A stretch of DNA of 58,302 nucleotides from Vannielia sp. (GCF_029212645.1 NZ_JARGND010000020.1:1-58302); one strand, 5' to 3'. Positions 35,804 through 45,427 are shown, numbered from the stretch's first letter. Numbers and translations: made by a program. Notes: generated from the sequence alone by a model not told the origin.

Positions 35804-36009
35804 AAGTCGTCCTCCCGAGACCATGGTAGCGCCTTTGCTGATTCTCAGCAATTCGCGCGATGGTTGTTTTGGTGATCAGGCGCGGAAACAGGGGTTTACC
35901 GCTTGTTTTTATGTGCTCCGGGGGGCAATTCGCGCAAAACGGGGCCACCGGTGGCGGGCATATTGCTGGCGGGGGACTGCGCGGCGGGTTGGGACCCCGC
36001 AGGGCGGGG

Positions 36010-37833
36010 CTACTCCTCGGACCACCACCAGACATCGGGCTGGAACCCGGCCCAGTCACCATAGATTGGCAGGTGATCTTCGTTGTAGTGAAGCTGCTTT
36101 TTGAAGGCGAGGCGGGCCTCTGGCGAATACCACACCGGGATCACATAGCGCCCCGCCGTCAGCACCCTGTCAAGCGCGTGGGCGGCGGCCAGAAAATCCT
36201 CACGGCCCTCGGCGGTGAGCATGGCGTTGATCACGGCTTCGGCGGCGGGGCTGTTCATGCCCATGTAGTTGCGCGTGCCCGGTTTTTCGACACCCTCTGC
36301 GCCCCAGTAGAGCATTTGCTCATTGCCCGGAGACATGGAGAGGGGGCGGTTATACCAGGTCATGTCAAAATCGTAGTCGGTGGAGCGTTCCTTGTATTGG
36401 GCGCGGTCAATGGCGCTGACTTCCACCTGCATACCAAGGCGTTTCAGCCCCTGGATATAGGTATCGGCCACGTTGGAGGGCTGGGCGGCCCCCGATTGCA
36501 GCAGCAACTCAAAGGCGAAAGGCGCGCCTTCGGCGTTGCGCAACTGGCCGGCGTCATCCACCGTCCATCCGGCCTCGTTGAGCAGGGTCATTGCCTTGCG
36601 GATGTTGCGCCGGTTGCGCTCTGAGCCGTTGCCTTGGGGGAAGGTATAGCCCTCCAGAGCGCCGGGCGGCAGATCGGCGGCGAAGGGGGTGAGCAGGGCC
36701 TTGGTGGCCCCTTCGGCGGGGGCGCCGACCTTCATGCCGAGCTCGGAGTTGCAGAAGTAGGAGCAGATGCGCGGATCGCCTGCGTCATTCAGCTTTTCAG
36801 AGATGAACTCATAGTTGAAGGCGAGGATCATCGCCTCACGCACGCGCCAATCCTTGAAGATCTCGCGCCGGGTGTTCATCACCAGACCTTTCATGCCGGA
36901 GGGGCGCTGATGCGGGATCAACCGCTTGACGACCTCCCCCGATTGCACGGCGGGAAAATCATAGGAGGTGTTCCACTTGACGACGTTGAACTCACGGTTG
37001 GAGGAAAGCTCGCCAGCGCGGAAGGCTTCAAAGGCCACGTCACCATCGCCAAACCACTCGTAGCGCAGCTCATCAAAGTTGTGCTGGCCGCGGTTGAAGG
37101 GCAGGTCGCGGCCCCAATAGTCGGGGTTGCGTTTGAGGGTGATGGAGCGGCCCGGATCGACATTTTCCACGATGTAGGGGCCGGAGCCGATGGGCACACG
37201 CATGGAGCTTTCTTCAAAGTCCAGCCCCTCCCAATCGGCCTTTTTCAGCACCGGGCGCAGGCCCATCAGCAGGGGTAGCTCATTATCGGCCACGTTGAAG
37301 GTGATGCGCACGCCGCGCTCGCCCACAGGCTCGATCGAGGCGACCTTTTTCCAGGCGCCGTGATAGAGCGGGTGGCCGAGGGTGCCGAGGGTTTGATAGC
37401 TCCAGATCACATCTTCCACGGTGACGGGAGAGCCATCATGGAAGCGGGCCTCGGGGCGCAGGGTAAATTCCACCCATTCGCGGTTTGGCCCGGTTTCGAC
37501 GGTTTCGGCGAGCAGCCCATAAAGGGTGAAGGGCTCATCATAGCTGCGCCCCAGCATGGTATCAAAGCTGAAGGCGCGAAAGCCATAGGGCGCGCGGCCC
37601 TTGAGGATGAAGGGGTGCATCGAATCAAAGCTGCCCACCTCGGATTGCACATAGGTGCCGCCCTTGGGGGCATCGGGGTTTACATAGGGCAGGGCGGTAT
37701 AATCGGCAGGCAGGGCTGGCTCCCCGTACATCGCGATTCCATGCATTGGCTCAGCCGAGGCGAATCCCCCGAGGCCAATGATCACAGATGTGGCGAGAAC
37801 GCGCTTGATAATCTGGAAATAATGGGAAGCCAT
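36010..37833 (-). CDS. Extracellular solute-binding protein, family 5 (YejA-like)
   Basis: 607 aa. The signal peptide is cleaved near ASA-EP (residue 27). The family-5 core shows TLRPEARFHDGSPVTVEDV, IGSGPYIVENVDPGRSITLK and RNPDYWGRDLPFNRGQHNFD; the ALPYVNPDAPKGG start and the total length match YejA, the binding protein of a peptide ABC importer. The permease and ATPase genes are not adjacent, so the partner transporter is elsewhere or this is an orphan receptor. A good promoter lies 42-70 bp upstream. Confidence 0.92.
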   Translation of the reverse strand: MASHYFQIIKRVLATSVIIGLGGFASAEPMHGIAMYGEPALPADYTALPYVNPDAPKGGTYVQSEVGSFDSMHPFILKGRAPYGFRAFSFDTMLGRSYDEPFTLYGLLAETVETGPNREWVEFTLRPEARFHDGSPVTVEDVIWSYQTLGTLGHPLYHGAWKKVASIEPVGERGVRITFNVADNELPLLMGLRPVLKKADWEGLDFEESSMRVPIGSGPYIVENVDPGRSITLKRNPDYWGRDLPFNRGQHNFDELRYEWFGDGDVAFEAFRAGELSSNREFNVVKWNTSYDFPAVQSGEVVKRLIPHQRPSGMKGLVMNTRREIFKDWRVREAMILAFNYEFISEKLNDAGDPRICSYFCNSELGMKVGAPAEGATKALLTPFAADLPPGALEGYTFPQGNGSERNRRNIRKAMTLLNEAGWTVDDAGQLRNAEGAPFAFELLLQSGAAQPSNVADTYIQGLKRLGMQVEVSAIDRAQYKERSTDYDFDMTWYNRPLSMSPGNEQMLYWGAEGVEKPGTRNYMGMNSPAAEAVINAMLTAEGREDFLAAAHALDRVLTAGRYVIPVWYSPEARLAFKKQLHYNEDHLPIYGDWAGFQPDVWWWSEE

Positions 37834-37874
37834 ATTGGCAACAATCCCCCTCTGCCCTTGTTTCTTTGAGCCAA

Positions 37875-37903
37875 ATCCTAGCCGGGGAGTTGTGCCTTTT
37901 CAA
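37875..37903 (-). promoter_or_regulatory. Promoter of the yejA-like gene
   Basis: On the minus strand: TTGAAA (37903-37898), a 17-bp spacer and TAGGAT (37880-37875). Confidence 0.5.
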
Positions 37904-37913
37904 ACTTTTACCT

Positions 37914-37941
37914 TGGACATGAGCAGCTAAAGGCGTATAAA
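37914..37941 (+). promoter_or_regulatory. Promoter of a second candidate sRNA
   Basis: TGGACA at 37914-37919 and TATAAA at 37936-37941, with a 16-bp spacer; each box is five of six to consensus. It predicts a start near 37948. Confidence 0.5.
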
Positions 37942-37947
37942 GGGGTC

Positions 37948-38022
37948 ACTGCTCGATAGGTTTCTTGCCTGTATGAAACCTGCCTCAATAACTTGCGCCC
38001 GCCTTGTGCGGGCGTTTTTTTT
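37948..38022 (+). ncRNA. Candidate ~75-nt small RNA between the yejA-like gene and bdhA
   Basis: From the predicted start the transcript forms a first hairpin with a 7-bp AGGTTTC/GAAACCT stem (10-nt loop), a short linker, and then a classic terminator: CGCCCGC (37996-38002), a 5-nt loop, GCGGGCG (38008-38014) and eight Ts. No reading frame of note is present and no gene ends here on this strand, so the terminator needs a transcript of its own. The next gene starts 180 bp later with its own ribosome site. Not recognised as a known RNA family. Confidence 0.5.
37996..38022 (+). terminator. Strong intrinsic terminator (T8) of the candidate sRNA
   Basis: A 7-bp perfect GC stem, CTTGT loop and eight consecutive Ts. 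Confidence 0.8.
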
Positions 38023-38198
38023 GTGCTTGCGGCAGGGTGTGGTGAGGTTGGCGCACGCAGGGGCTGTGATCCCCATCTTGTGATGCGCCCAGGCCCGCCA
38101 GATTGACGCAGGCAGGGAACGTGGGATGACATAAGCGGTTTCTTTTGCAGGTGCAGCATCTAAGGTGCTGCCGAAAGAATTTGCAAAGGAGTCGTCCC

Positions 38199-38972
38199 AT
38201 GGACCTTAAAGGAAAAACCGCCGTTATCACCGGATCGAACTCGGGCATCGGCCTTGGTGTGGCGTGGGAGCTTGCGCGGGCCGGAGCCAATGTGGTGCTA
38301 AACTCATTCACCGACCGCGAGGAAGATCACGCGCTGGCCGAAGAGATCGCCCAGGAGACCGGCGTGGAGGCGCGTTACATCAAGGCCGACATGAGCAAGG
38401 GCGACGAGTGCCGCGCGTTGATCGAGCAGGCGGGCGCTTGCGATATTCTGGTGAACAACGCGGGCATCCAGCATGTGGCCGCGATTGATGAGTTCCCGGT
38501 TGAGAAGTGGGATGCGATCATTGCCATCAACCTTACCTCGGCCTTTCACACTACTGCCGCCGCCCTGCCGGTGATGCGCAAGGCAGGCTGGGGCCGGGTG
38601 GTCAACATTGCCTCGGCGCACGGGCTGCGCGCTTCGCCGTTCAAAAGCGCCTATGTGTCGGCCAAGCATGGCATTGTTGGCATGACCAAGACGGTGGGGT
38701 TGGAAACCGCCAAAGAGCCGATCACCTGCAATGCGATTTGCCCCGGCTATGTGCTGACGCCGCTGGTGGAAGCGCAGATCCCCGACACCGCCAAGGAATA
38801 CGACATGTCGGAGGATGAGGTGATTGCGAAGGTGATCCTTGAAAAGCAGCCCTCCAAGGAGTTTGCCACGGTTAAAGAACTTGGCGGCGTGGTGGTGTTC
38901 CTGTGTTCGGATGCGGCCGCGCAGATGACCGGCACCACGCTTAGCGTGGATGGCGGCTGGACGGCGGCCTGA
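38199..38972 (+). CDS. bdhA: 3-hydroxybutyrate dehydrogenase
   Basis: 257-aa short-chain dehydrogenase. The Rossmann motif TGSNSGIG is at residues 11-18, NNAG at 86-89, and the catalytic S139, Y152 and K156 are in order. The substrate-domain AQIPDTAKEYDMSEDEV and the C-terminal SVDGGWTA ending match D-3-hydroxybutyrate dehydrogenase. It interconverts 3-hydroxybutyrate and acetoacetate with NAD in polyhydroxybutyrate turnover. AAGGAG ribosome site upstream. The patatin gene follows almost at once. Confidence 0.93.
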   Translation: MDLKGKTAVITGSNSGIGLGVAWELARAGANVVLNSFTDREEDHALAEEIAQETGVEARYIKADMSKGDECRALIEQAGACDILVNNAGIQHVAAIDEFPVEKWDAIIAINLTSAFHTTAAALPVMRKAGWGRVVNIASAHGLRASPFKSAYVSAKHGIVGMTKTVGLETAKEPITCNAICPGYVLTPLVEAQIPDTAKEYDMSEDEVIAKVILEKQPSKEFATVKELGGVVVFLCSDAAAQMTGTTLSVDGGWTAA

Positions 38973-38976
38973 TCCT

Positions 38977-40083
38977 GTGACGGAAGTAAAGAAGGCAAAG
39001 AAAAAGGTCGCAATCAACCTCGCGCTTCAGGGTGGCGGCGCGCATGGCGCCTTTACCTGGGGCGTGTTGGACCGGCTGTTGGAAACTGGCGAGTTTGAGG
39101 TGGCCGCGATCAGCGGCACCTCTGCCGGGGCCATAAACGGTGCGGCGCTGAAATCGGGGATGGCGCGCGGCATGGAGGAGGGCGATGACGCCGCCCGCCA
39201 GATGGCGCGCGACGAAATGACGTGGCTCTGGGAGCAGATCGGGGCGCTGCCCGAAAGCGCGATGAGCCATTGGATGGCCCCTTTCATGCCCTCTGCCGAG
39301 ATGGTTTCAAAAATGATGGAGTGGTCGCCCGCCTTTCTGATGCAGGAAACGGCGGCGCGGATTGCCTCGCCCTACAGCCTTGGCCCGCTTTACGAAAACC
39401 CGTTGAAACGCGTGGTTGATAAGTTTGATTACACCCATGTGTGCCACGGGTCGGGCCCGGAGTTTTACGTTTCGGCCACCAATGTGCGCACCGGGAAGAT
39501 CAGGGTGTTTCGTGGCAAGGAGATCACGCCAGAGGTGATACAGGCCTCGGCCTGCCTGCCCACGGTGTTCCGCGCTGTTGAGGCAAAAGACCCGGTCACG
39601 CTGACCAATGAGTTCTGGTGGGATGGCGGCTATACCGGCAATCCGGCGCTGTTTCCGCTTTATGCGCATCATTTGCCGGATGACATTGTGCTGATCAACA
39701 TCAACCCGCTTGAGCGCGAGACGCTGCCGCATACGCCGCAGGACATTGCCAACCGGGTCAACGAGATCAGCTTTAACGCCTCCTTGATGAGCGAGTTGCG
39801 CTCCATCGCCTTTGTGCAGCGGCTGATTGATGAGGGGCGGATGGACAGGGACGTGATGAAATATGTGCGCGTCCATATGATTGCCGACGATGATCTGATG
39901 AACGATCTGAGCGTTGCCACGAAATCCGTGCCCAACCCCTATGTGATCGCCGAGTTGAAAGACGCCGGGCGGCGGGCGGCGGCGAAGTTCTTGGCGGGAG
40001 ACGCCAAGAAAGTGGGCCGCGAAAGCAGCATTGATCTGTCGGAAATGTATGGCGACGGGCTGGGCCGGGCTTATAGCCGGTAG
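38977..40083 (+). CDS. Patatin-like phospholipase/esterase
   Basis: 368 aa from a GTG at 38977, 4 bp after bdhA. The oxyanion loop LQGGGAHGAF (17-26), the nucleophile elbow GTSAG with S49 and the DGG dyad motif (FWWDGGYTGN) are all present. Patatins are Ser-Asp lipid acyl hydrolases. Pairing with bdhA suggests, as inference, a role in releasing hydroxyacyl units or storage lipid. An ATG at 38950 within bdhA is a less likely start. A terminator follows. Confidence 0.9.
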   Translation: MTEVKKAKKKVAINLALQGGGAHGAFTWGVLDRLLETGEFEVAAISGTSAGAINGAALKSGMARGMEEGDDAARQMARDEMTWLWEQIGALPESAMSHWMAPFMPSAEMVSKMMEWSPAFLMQETAARIASPYSLGPLYENPLKRVVDKFDYTHVCHGSGPEFYVSATNVRTGKIRVFRGKEITPEVIQASACLPTVFRAVEAKDPVTLTNEFWWDGGYTGNPALFPLYAHHLPDDIVLININPLERETLPHTPQDIANRVNEISFNASLMSELRSIAFVQRLIDEGRMDRDVMKYVRVHMIADDDLMNDLSVATKSVPNPYVIAELKDAGRRAAAKFLAGDAKKVGRESSIDLSEMYGDGLGRAYSR

Positions 40084-40109
40084 AGCGGCACCATTCCGCC
40101 ACGAGAAAC

Positions 40110-40140
40110 AGCCGCGACCGGGAACCCCGGCGCGGCTTTT
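40110..40140 (+). terminator. Intrinsic terminator after the patatin gene
   Basis: AGCCGCG (40110-40116) pairs with CGCGGCT (40131-40137), with an inner CCGGG/CCCGG stem, followed by TTTTC. It also lies between convergent genes. Confidence 0.7.
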
Positions 40141-40164
40141 CTTCATGCGGTCAGCCGAAACGGC

Positions 40165-40383
40165 TTAGTTTGCCAATGCGGCCCCGAAGAGGACGAGCGC
40201 GGTCAGCGGCACGATGATGTCATGGCTGCCACCTGCGGCGGTATCGGCCATGATGGTATCACGCGGGGTTTGCGGCTCGGTGGTGGTCACTTCAGGCTCC
40301 ATCACCGGTTCGTCATACCCGCCAGCGAGGGCGGCGGTGCCGGAAAGGGCGAGGGCAAGAGTGCCTGCAACAAGGTATTTCAT
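40165..40383 (-). CDS. Small exported protein with a C-terminal hydrophobic helix
   Basis: 72 aa. The signal peptide is cleaved at ALA-GG (about residue 20), followed by an acidic segment (GGYDEPVMEPEVTTTEP), a polar linker and a C-terminal hydrophobic segment IVPLTALVLFGAALA. The layout (exported, acidic EPVMEPE box, terminal helix) is one I recall from many small Rhodobacterales proteins of unknown function. A GAGGGAAA site precedes the ATG. Single gene. Confidence 0.7.
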   Translation of the reverse strand: MKYLVAGTLALALSGTAALAGGYDEPVMEPEVTTTEPQTPRDTIMADTAAGGSHDIIVPLTALVLFGAALAN

Positions 40384-40530
40384 GGGGATTTTCCCTCTGG
40401 TTTTCTACTCAAGGTGGAACTTAGGCGAAAATCGGGCGATCTCAACCAGACGTGGTGAAAAGACCACAAGATGTGGCGATTTGGTCGCATATTCTGGCGG
40501 GATCAGGCGGCGACGTCGCGGAAACGGCGC

Positions 40531-41361
40531 TCAGACGGTGCCCTGTTCGGTTTCTTCGGGCTTTTTCGCGGCTGCGGGCGGGGTTTCATTGGCCATAGAG
40601 GCGGCCAATGCAGGCGGCGACACGCCTTTGCCCTCTTTGTTGTTGGGGTAGACGAGGCCAGCCGAGATCACCAGTTTGGCGGCGTCCTCCACGGACATAT
40701 CGAGCAGGATCACGTCTTTCTTCGGGACGAACAGCAAGAAGCCCGAGGTCGGGTTTGGGGTGGTGGGCAGGAAGACCGACAGCATTTCATCGCCATACGG
40801 GGTTTTTGCAGCGACCTCGCCCTTGGCTTTGGTGGAAATAAAGGCAATCGCCCATATCCCCTCGCGCGGGTATTGCAGCAGGCAGGCGGTATCAAAGTTG
40901 GTTTCGGTCTGGGCAAAGACCGTTTCGGCGATCTGTTTCAGCCCGTTGTAGACGCTGCGCACGATCGGCATCCGGTCTACCATGCTTTCGGCCCACCGCA
41001 GGATGCTCCGGCCCAGGAACCCTTTGGCCAGCCAGCCGACGAGGATGGTGAACAGCAGGAACACCACCACGCCAACGCCTCGGATATTCACCTTGATGGG
41101 ATCGCAGGCGGGATCGGCGGCGTTACAGCCAAAGTAGCGATTGATGATCGCATCGGGGTGGTAGGCACCCGGCACGAAGGGCATCACCACGCCATCGACC
41201 CAGCCGATCACTGTCCAGATCAGCCAGATGGTTACGGCGACAGGCCCAACCACCACAAGCCCGGTCAGGAACGATGCCCGCAGCCCGGAAAACCAGCCGG
41301 GGCGGCGGGGTTGGGGGTGCGGATCAAGCGGATTGTCTTGCGGGGGCTGCTGTTTCGCCAT
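40531..41361 (-). CDS. DUF502-family membrane protein
   Basis: 276 aa. Two transmembrane segments (about 30-52 and 95-118) and the family blocks SMVDRMPIVRSVYNGLKQI, CLLQYPREGIWAIAFI and FLPTTPNPTSGFLLFVP are present. The function of DUF502 proteins is not known. The start at 41361 has AAGGAG 12 bp upstream; in-frame ATGs at 41391 and 41415 lack a site. It lies 75 bp downstream of psuG on the same strand, so co-transcription with psuKG is possible. Confidence 0.88.
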   Translation of the reverse strand: MAKQQPPQDNPLDPHPQPRRPGWFSGLRASFLTGLVVVGPVAVTIWLIWTVIGWVDGVVMPFVPGAYHPDAIINRYFGCNAADPACDPIKVNIRGVGVVVFLLFTILVGWLAKGFLGRSILRWAESMVDRMPIVRSVYNGLKQIAETVFAQTETNFDTACLLQYPREGIWAIAFISTKAKGEVAAKTPYGDEMLSVFLPTTPNPTSGFLLFVPKKDVILLDMSVEDAAKLVISAGLVYPNNKEGKGVSPPALAASMANETPPAAAKKPEETEQGTV

Positions 41362-41436
41362 TTGGCCTGGGCACTCCTTGGGCGTTAGCATCACAGTTAG
41401 GCTGCGGTGCAGCATCTCGCAAGGGAGGGACGGGCG

Positions 41437-42363
41437 TTAACCGCTTTGATTTGCCCGAATTCCGACGATTTCGGCTGCAATCCGGGCGGCGAGGCGGGCG
41501 TTGTGCAAAACCAGCGCAATATTGGCGGTCAGCGAGCGGCCCTCGGTGGCGTGATAGATATGATCCAGCAGGAAAGGGGTAACGTCCTTGGCGGCGATGC
41601 CCTTTGCCTTTGCATCCGCCAAAGCGGCTTCAATCACGGGGGCGAGCTCGTCACCGGGGATTTCGGCCTCTTCGGGGATGGGATTGGCCACAAGGTGGCC
41701 GCCGGGCAGGCCAAGTGCGGCGCGGGTGATATGGGCGCGGGCGACCTCAAGCGCGGTATCGGCCCGCAGCGGAGAGGCCATGCCGGAGCGGCGGGACCAG
41801 AAGGCGGGCAGCTCGTCTTGCCCCATTGTGATGACAGGAACGCCAAGGGTTTCAAGAACTTCATAGGTTTTCTTCAAGTCAAGAATTGCCTTGGCTCCGG
41901 CAGCGACCACGGTGACGGGGGTGGCGGCAAGTTCTTGCAGGTCCGCCGAGATATCAAAGCTGAGTTCGGCGCCGCGATGCACGCCGCCGATGCCGCCGGT
42001 GGCAAATACCTCGATCCCCGCCAGATGCGCGCCGATCATGGTGGCGGCCACGGTTGTGGCCCCGGTGCCGCCACTGGCAATGCAATAGGCCAGGTCGGCG
42101 CGCGACAGTTTGGCGACATTACTGGCCTGAGCCAGCGCCTCAAGCTCAGGGCTGGTGAGGCCTGCGTGCAGCACGCCATCCATCACCGCGATGGTGGCGG
42201 GCACGGCCCCGGCGGCGCGCACCTCTTCCTCAACCGCACGGGCTGTTTCAAGGTTTTGCGGATAGGGCATGCCGTGGGTGATGATGGTGCTTTCCAGCGC
42301 CACAACGGGGCGGTTATTGGCAAGCGCTTCAATAACTTCCGGGGTTTTCTTGATGTCGATCAC
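41437..42363 (-). CDS. psuG: Pseudouridine-5'-phosphate glycosidase
   Basis: 308 aa. The family start ALESTIITHGMPYPQN, GGTGATTVAATM, FATGGIGGVHRG and the catalytic-lysine/Asp region CAGAKAILDLKKT-like (VVAAGAKAILDLKKTYEVLE) are visible. It cleaves pseudouridine 5'-phosphate reversibly to uracil and ribose 5-phosphate. The ATG overlaps the end of the upstream PfkB kinase gene (ATGA), the conserved psuK-psuG pair that recycles pseudouridine from RNA decay. Confidence 0.95.
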   Translation of the reverse strand: MIDIKKTPEVIEALANNRPVVALESTIITHGMPYPQNLETARAVEEEVRAAGAVPATIAVMDGVLHAGLTSPELEALAQASNVAKLSRADLAYCIASGGTGATTVAATMIGAHLAGIEVFATGGIGGVHRGAELSFDISADLQELAATPVTVVAAGAKAILDLKKTYEVLETLGVPVITMGQDELPAFWSRRSGMASPLRADTALEVARAHITRAALGLPGGHLVANPIPEEAEIPGDELAPVIEAALADAKAKGIAAKDVTPFLLDHIYHATEGRSLTANIALVLHNARLAARIAAEIVGIRANQSG

Positions 42364-43247
42364 AGGCGGGTTTCTCCTGATACATAGGCCGCAGTCACGG
42401 CTTGGGCATGGGTCAGCGCCCCGGCGCGCGGCTTGCCGGCCATTTCGGCGGCGATATGGGCGGCCATGAAGGTATCCCCGGCGCCGGTCACGCGGGTCAC
42501 CATCACGGCGGGCGGGGTGGCACAGTGGCTTTCTTCTGCGCAGGCATCGCAGGTGGGTTTGCCGCCATCTGTCACCAGAACCCGCGCCGCCCCCCGGGCG
42601 ACGAGCGCCTGCGCGGCGGTTTCGGCACTGTCGAAACGCTCCTGCGCGAGGAGCCCGGCCTCGGCGCGGTTCAGGTAGAGCGTGGTGCCGGGGTGGCCGA
42701 GCAGCGGCAGCAAGCGCTCGGCCTTGCCCGGCGAGGCGGGGGCGAGGCGCAGATCGGCCTTGGCAAAAAGGGGGCTTTCGCCGATTTGCGCCAGCAACTG
42801 CTCGGTCAGGTTGCCATCGAGCGCGATGCAGCCGGAAAACGGCACTTCGGGAGAGCCAAGGCGGCCATCGGACAAAGGCGCAAGGATCTTGTCTCCTGCT
42901 GCCTCAAGCGAATGGGCATCGGCAATCGCCGCGATCAGCCCGCCCGCGCCCTCAATCGCCATATAGGCATCGGTCGGCAGATCAGAGCGGTAGATATGGG
43001 TGGTGTCGAGGCCAAGCAGTGCACAGCGCTCCACCAGCTCATCGCCCGCCTCATCGGTGCCCACCGCAGAGAGCAGGGCAGGCACTTGCCCGGCGCGGCG
43101 TAGCGCCATGGCGATATTCAGCGCCACCCCGCCGGGGATGCGGCTGATCCGGCCCGGCACATCTGCGCCCACCGTCATCACCGAGGGGGTGCGGCCGATC
43201 ACATCCCAAAGGACCGAGCCGATGCAAAGAAGGGGGGCGCTGCTCAT
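42360..43247 (-). CDS. psuK: PfkB-family carbohydrate kinase, probable pseudouridine kinase
   Basis: 295 aa. PfkB signatures are seen: an N-terminal [17 protein letters not shown] box and the C-terminal ATP/catalytic motif [19 protein letters not shown]. Context identifies the substrate as pseudouridine, because psuG overlaps its stop by 4 bp. The start at 43247 gives the usual [16 protein letters not shown]-terminus but has no clear ribosome site, so it may be weakly translated or leaderless. A longer frame to 43361 is rejected. Confidence 0.88.
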   Translation of the reverse strand: MSSAPLLCIGSVLWDVIGRTPSVMTVGADVPGRISRIPGGVALNIAMALRRAGQVPALLSAVGTDEAGDELVERCALLGLDTTHIYRSDLPTDAYMAIEGAGGLIAAIADAHSLEAAGDKILAPLSDGRLGSPEVPFSGCIALDGNLTEQLLAQIGESPLFAKADLRLAPASPGKAERLLPLLGHPGTTLYLNRAEAGLLAQERFDSAETAAQALVARGAARVLVTDGGKPTCDACAEESHCATPPAVMVTRVTGAGDTFMAAHIAAEMAGKPRAGALTHAQAVTAAYVSGETRL

Positions 43248-43417
43248 GGCGTTGTTCTGGCCTGCGGCTGAAACCAACGCAAGGCATGTTTCCACCCATT
43301 GCGTTTGCCGGGATGGTGCCACGCTGAAGAGCTTTGCGGCGGCGCTTGAGGTGCGCGCCACGCTTCCGGGGGCCGGGCGGGTGGCCTGCGGGTTTCAAGG
43401 GGAGATCACGTTTTCCC

Positions 43418-43446
43418 TTGCGCTGCTCGCAGATCACTTCTATACG
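43418..43446 (+). promoter_or_regulatory. Putative rpsB-tsf promoter
   Basis: TTGCGC at 43418-43423, a 17-bp spacer and TATACG at 43441-43446, about 120 bp before rpsB. The long leader could host S2 autoregulation. Apart from this, the 319-bp gap between psuK and rpsB shows nothing recognised. Confidence 0.45.
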
Positions 43447-43566
43447 CGCGCTCACTTCACAGGCGGGGCTTGGGCCTTTGCGGGGAGACATCCCGCACAG
43501 GTCCGCCGGTTGGGCGCATGCCCTCACTGTCCCGCCGAGGCGCAAACCGGAAAAGGAACATTGGAC

Positions 43567-44397
43567 ATGGCGCTCCCTGAATTTACCATGCGTCAGCTGC
43601 TTGAAGCTGGCGTACACTTTGGCCACCAGACCCAACGCTGGAACCCCCGTATGGGCGAGTTCATCTATGGTGACCGTAACGGCATTCACATTCTCGACCT
43701 GACGCAAACCGTCCCCATGCTGGACGCCGCGCTCAACGTTGTGCGTGAAACCGTGGCCAAGAACGGCCGCATCCTCTTTGTTGGCACCAAGCGCCAGGCT
43801 CAAAAGCCGATCGCCGATGCCGCCGAGAAATGCGCGCAGTACTACATGAACCACCGTTGGCTTGGTGGCACGCTGACCAACTGGAAAACCGTTTCCCAGT
43901 CGATCCAGCGGCTGAAAGCCATCGACGAGCAAGCGGCCATCGGCTTTGAGGGGCTCACCAAGAAAGAGCGTCTTGGGATGGAGCGTGAGCAGGGCAAACT
44001 GGAAGCCTCGCTTGGCGGTATCCGCGATATGGGCGGTGTGCCTGATCTGCTGTTCGTGATCGACGTGAACAAGGAAGATCTGGCCATTGCAGAAGCCAAG
44101 AAGCTGGGCATCCCGGTTGTGGCTGTGGTTGACACCAACTGCTCGCCCGATGGTGTGGATTACATCATCCCCGGCAACGATGACGCGGCGCGCGCCATTG
44201 GCCTTTACTGCGATCTCGTGGCCCGTGCTGCGCTGGACGGCATGACCGCCCAGATGGGGGCTGCCGGTGTGGATGTTGGCGCCTTTGAAGAGGCCGTGGC
44301 CGAAGAAGCTCTGGCCGCCGAGGCTGCCGAAGCCGAAGCTGAAGCCAAAGCCGCAGCACCTGCCGCTGCCGCCGAAGACGCCCCGGCCGAAAGCTGA
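43567..44397 (+). CDS. rpsB: 30S ribosomal protein S2
   Basis: 276 aa. The core (1-230) begins [20 protein letters not shown] and contains [24 protein letters not shown] and [15 protein letters not shown]-terminal Ala/Glu-rich extension (about 240-276) is lineage-typical. S2 binds late to the small subunit with S1. An AAAAGGAA site is upstream. tsf follows after 127 bp, as usual. Confidence 0.98.
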   Translation: MALPEFTMRQLLEAGVHFGHQTQRWNPRMGEFIYGDRNGIHILDLTQTVPMLDAALNVVRETVAKNGRILFVGTKRQAQKPIADAAEKCAQYYMNHRWLGGTLTNWKTVSQSIQRLKAIDEQAAIGFEGLTKKERLGMEREQGKLEASLGGIRDMGGVPDLLFVIDVNKEDLAIAEAKKLGIPVVAVVDTNCSPDGVDYIIPGNDDAARAIGLYCDLVARAALDGMTAQMGAAGVDVGAFEEAVAEEALAAEAAEAEAEAKAAAPAAAAEDAPAES

Positions 44398-44524
44398 GGC
44401 TGATGCGCAAAGGGGGCAGGGGGCCTGGCCCTTTGCCCCGAGCGCATTGTCATACCGCTGATATACGGGTGGGCCATACCCGCCCGATCCCCTATGCAAG
44501 ACAACCTCCAAGAGGAGTTTCAAA

Positions 44525-45400
44525 ATGGCTATTACCGCTGCACTGGTGAAAGAGCTGCGCGACACGACGGGCGCTGGCATGATGGACGCCAAGAAGGCGC
44601 TGACCGAAACCGATGGTGACATGGAAGCCGCGATCGACTGGCTGCGCACCAAGGGCCTTGCAAAAGCCGCCAAGAAATCGGGCCGCACCGCTGCCGAGGG
44701 CCTCGTTGCCGTAAAAGTTGAGGGTGGCAAGGGCGTTGCTGTTGAGGTCAACTCCGAGACTGACTTTGTGGGCAAGAACGCGGACTTCCAGCAAATGGTT
44801 GCCGACATTGCCAACGTGGCCATGACCGTTTCTGACGTTGAGGCGCTGAAAGCCGCTGACATGGGCGGCAAGACCGTTCAGGACGTGGTGACCGACAAGA
44901 TCGCCACCATCGGTGAGAACATGTCGATCCGCCGGATGGCCGTGATCGAGGGCACTTCGGTTGTGTCTTATGTTCACAATGCCGCCGCTGAGGGCATGGG
45001 CAAGATTGGCGTGCTGGTTGCGCTTTCGGGCGACAACGAAGCCTTTGGCAAGCAGGTTGCGATGCACATCGCCGCCGCCAACCCGGCCTCACTTTCGGAA
45101 GCTGACCTTGACGCAGCCGTGGTGGAAAAAGAGCGCCAGATCCAGATCGAGATTGCCCGTGAAAGCGGCAAGCCGGAGCAGGTGATCGAGAAGATGATCG
45201 TGGGCCGGATGAAGAAGTTCCTCTCCGAAGTCACGCTTCTGGGCCAGGCCTTTGTCGTCAACCCTGACCTGACCGTCGCACAAGCAGCTGAAGAGGCTGG
45301 CGTTGAGATCACCGGGTTTGCGCGCCTTGAAGTGGGCGAGGGGATCGAGAAGGTTGAAGAGGACTTTGCCGCCGAAGTGGCCAAGGCCGCTCAGGGCTGA
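44525..45400 (+). CDS. tsf: Elongation factor Ts
   Basis: 291 aa. The N-terminal UBA-like domain contains [16 protein letters not shown], and the EF-Tu contact motif SETDFVGKN lies near residues 78-86. The core ends in [14 protein letters not shown]. It exchanges GDP for GTP on EF-Tu. AAGAGGAG site upstream; a terminator follows. Confidence 0.98.
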   Translation: MAITAALVKELRDTTGAGMMDAKKALTETDGDMEAAIDWLRTKGLAKAAKKSGRTAAEGLVAVKVEGGKGVAVEVNSETDFVGKNADFQQMVADIANVAMTVSDVEALKAADMGGKTVQDVVTDKIATIGENMSIRRMAVIEGTSVVSYVHNAAAEGMGKIGVLVALSGDNEAFGKQVAMHIAAANPASLSEADLDAAVVEKERQIQIEIARESGKPEQVIEKMIVGRMKKFLSEVTLLGQAFVVNPDLTVAQAAEEAGVEITGFARLEVGEGIEKVEEDFAAEVAKAAQG

Positions 45401-45427
45401 AATCCGCCTTTACACAGCATTGGAAAG

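Noticed and set aside
43051-44871. 606-codon minus-strand frame across rpsB
   Set aside because: Antisense to rpsB and the start of tsf; no ribosome site or family motif.
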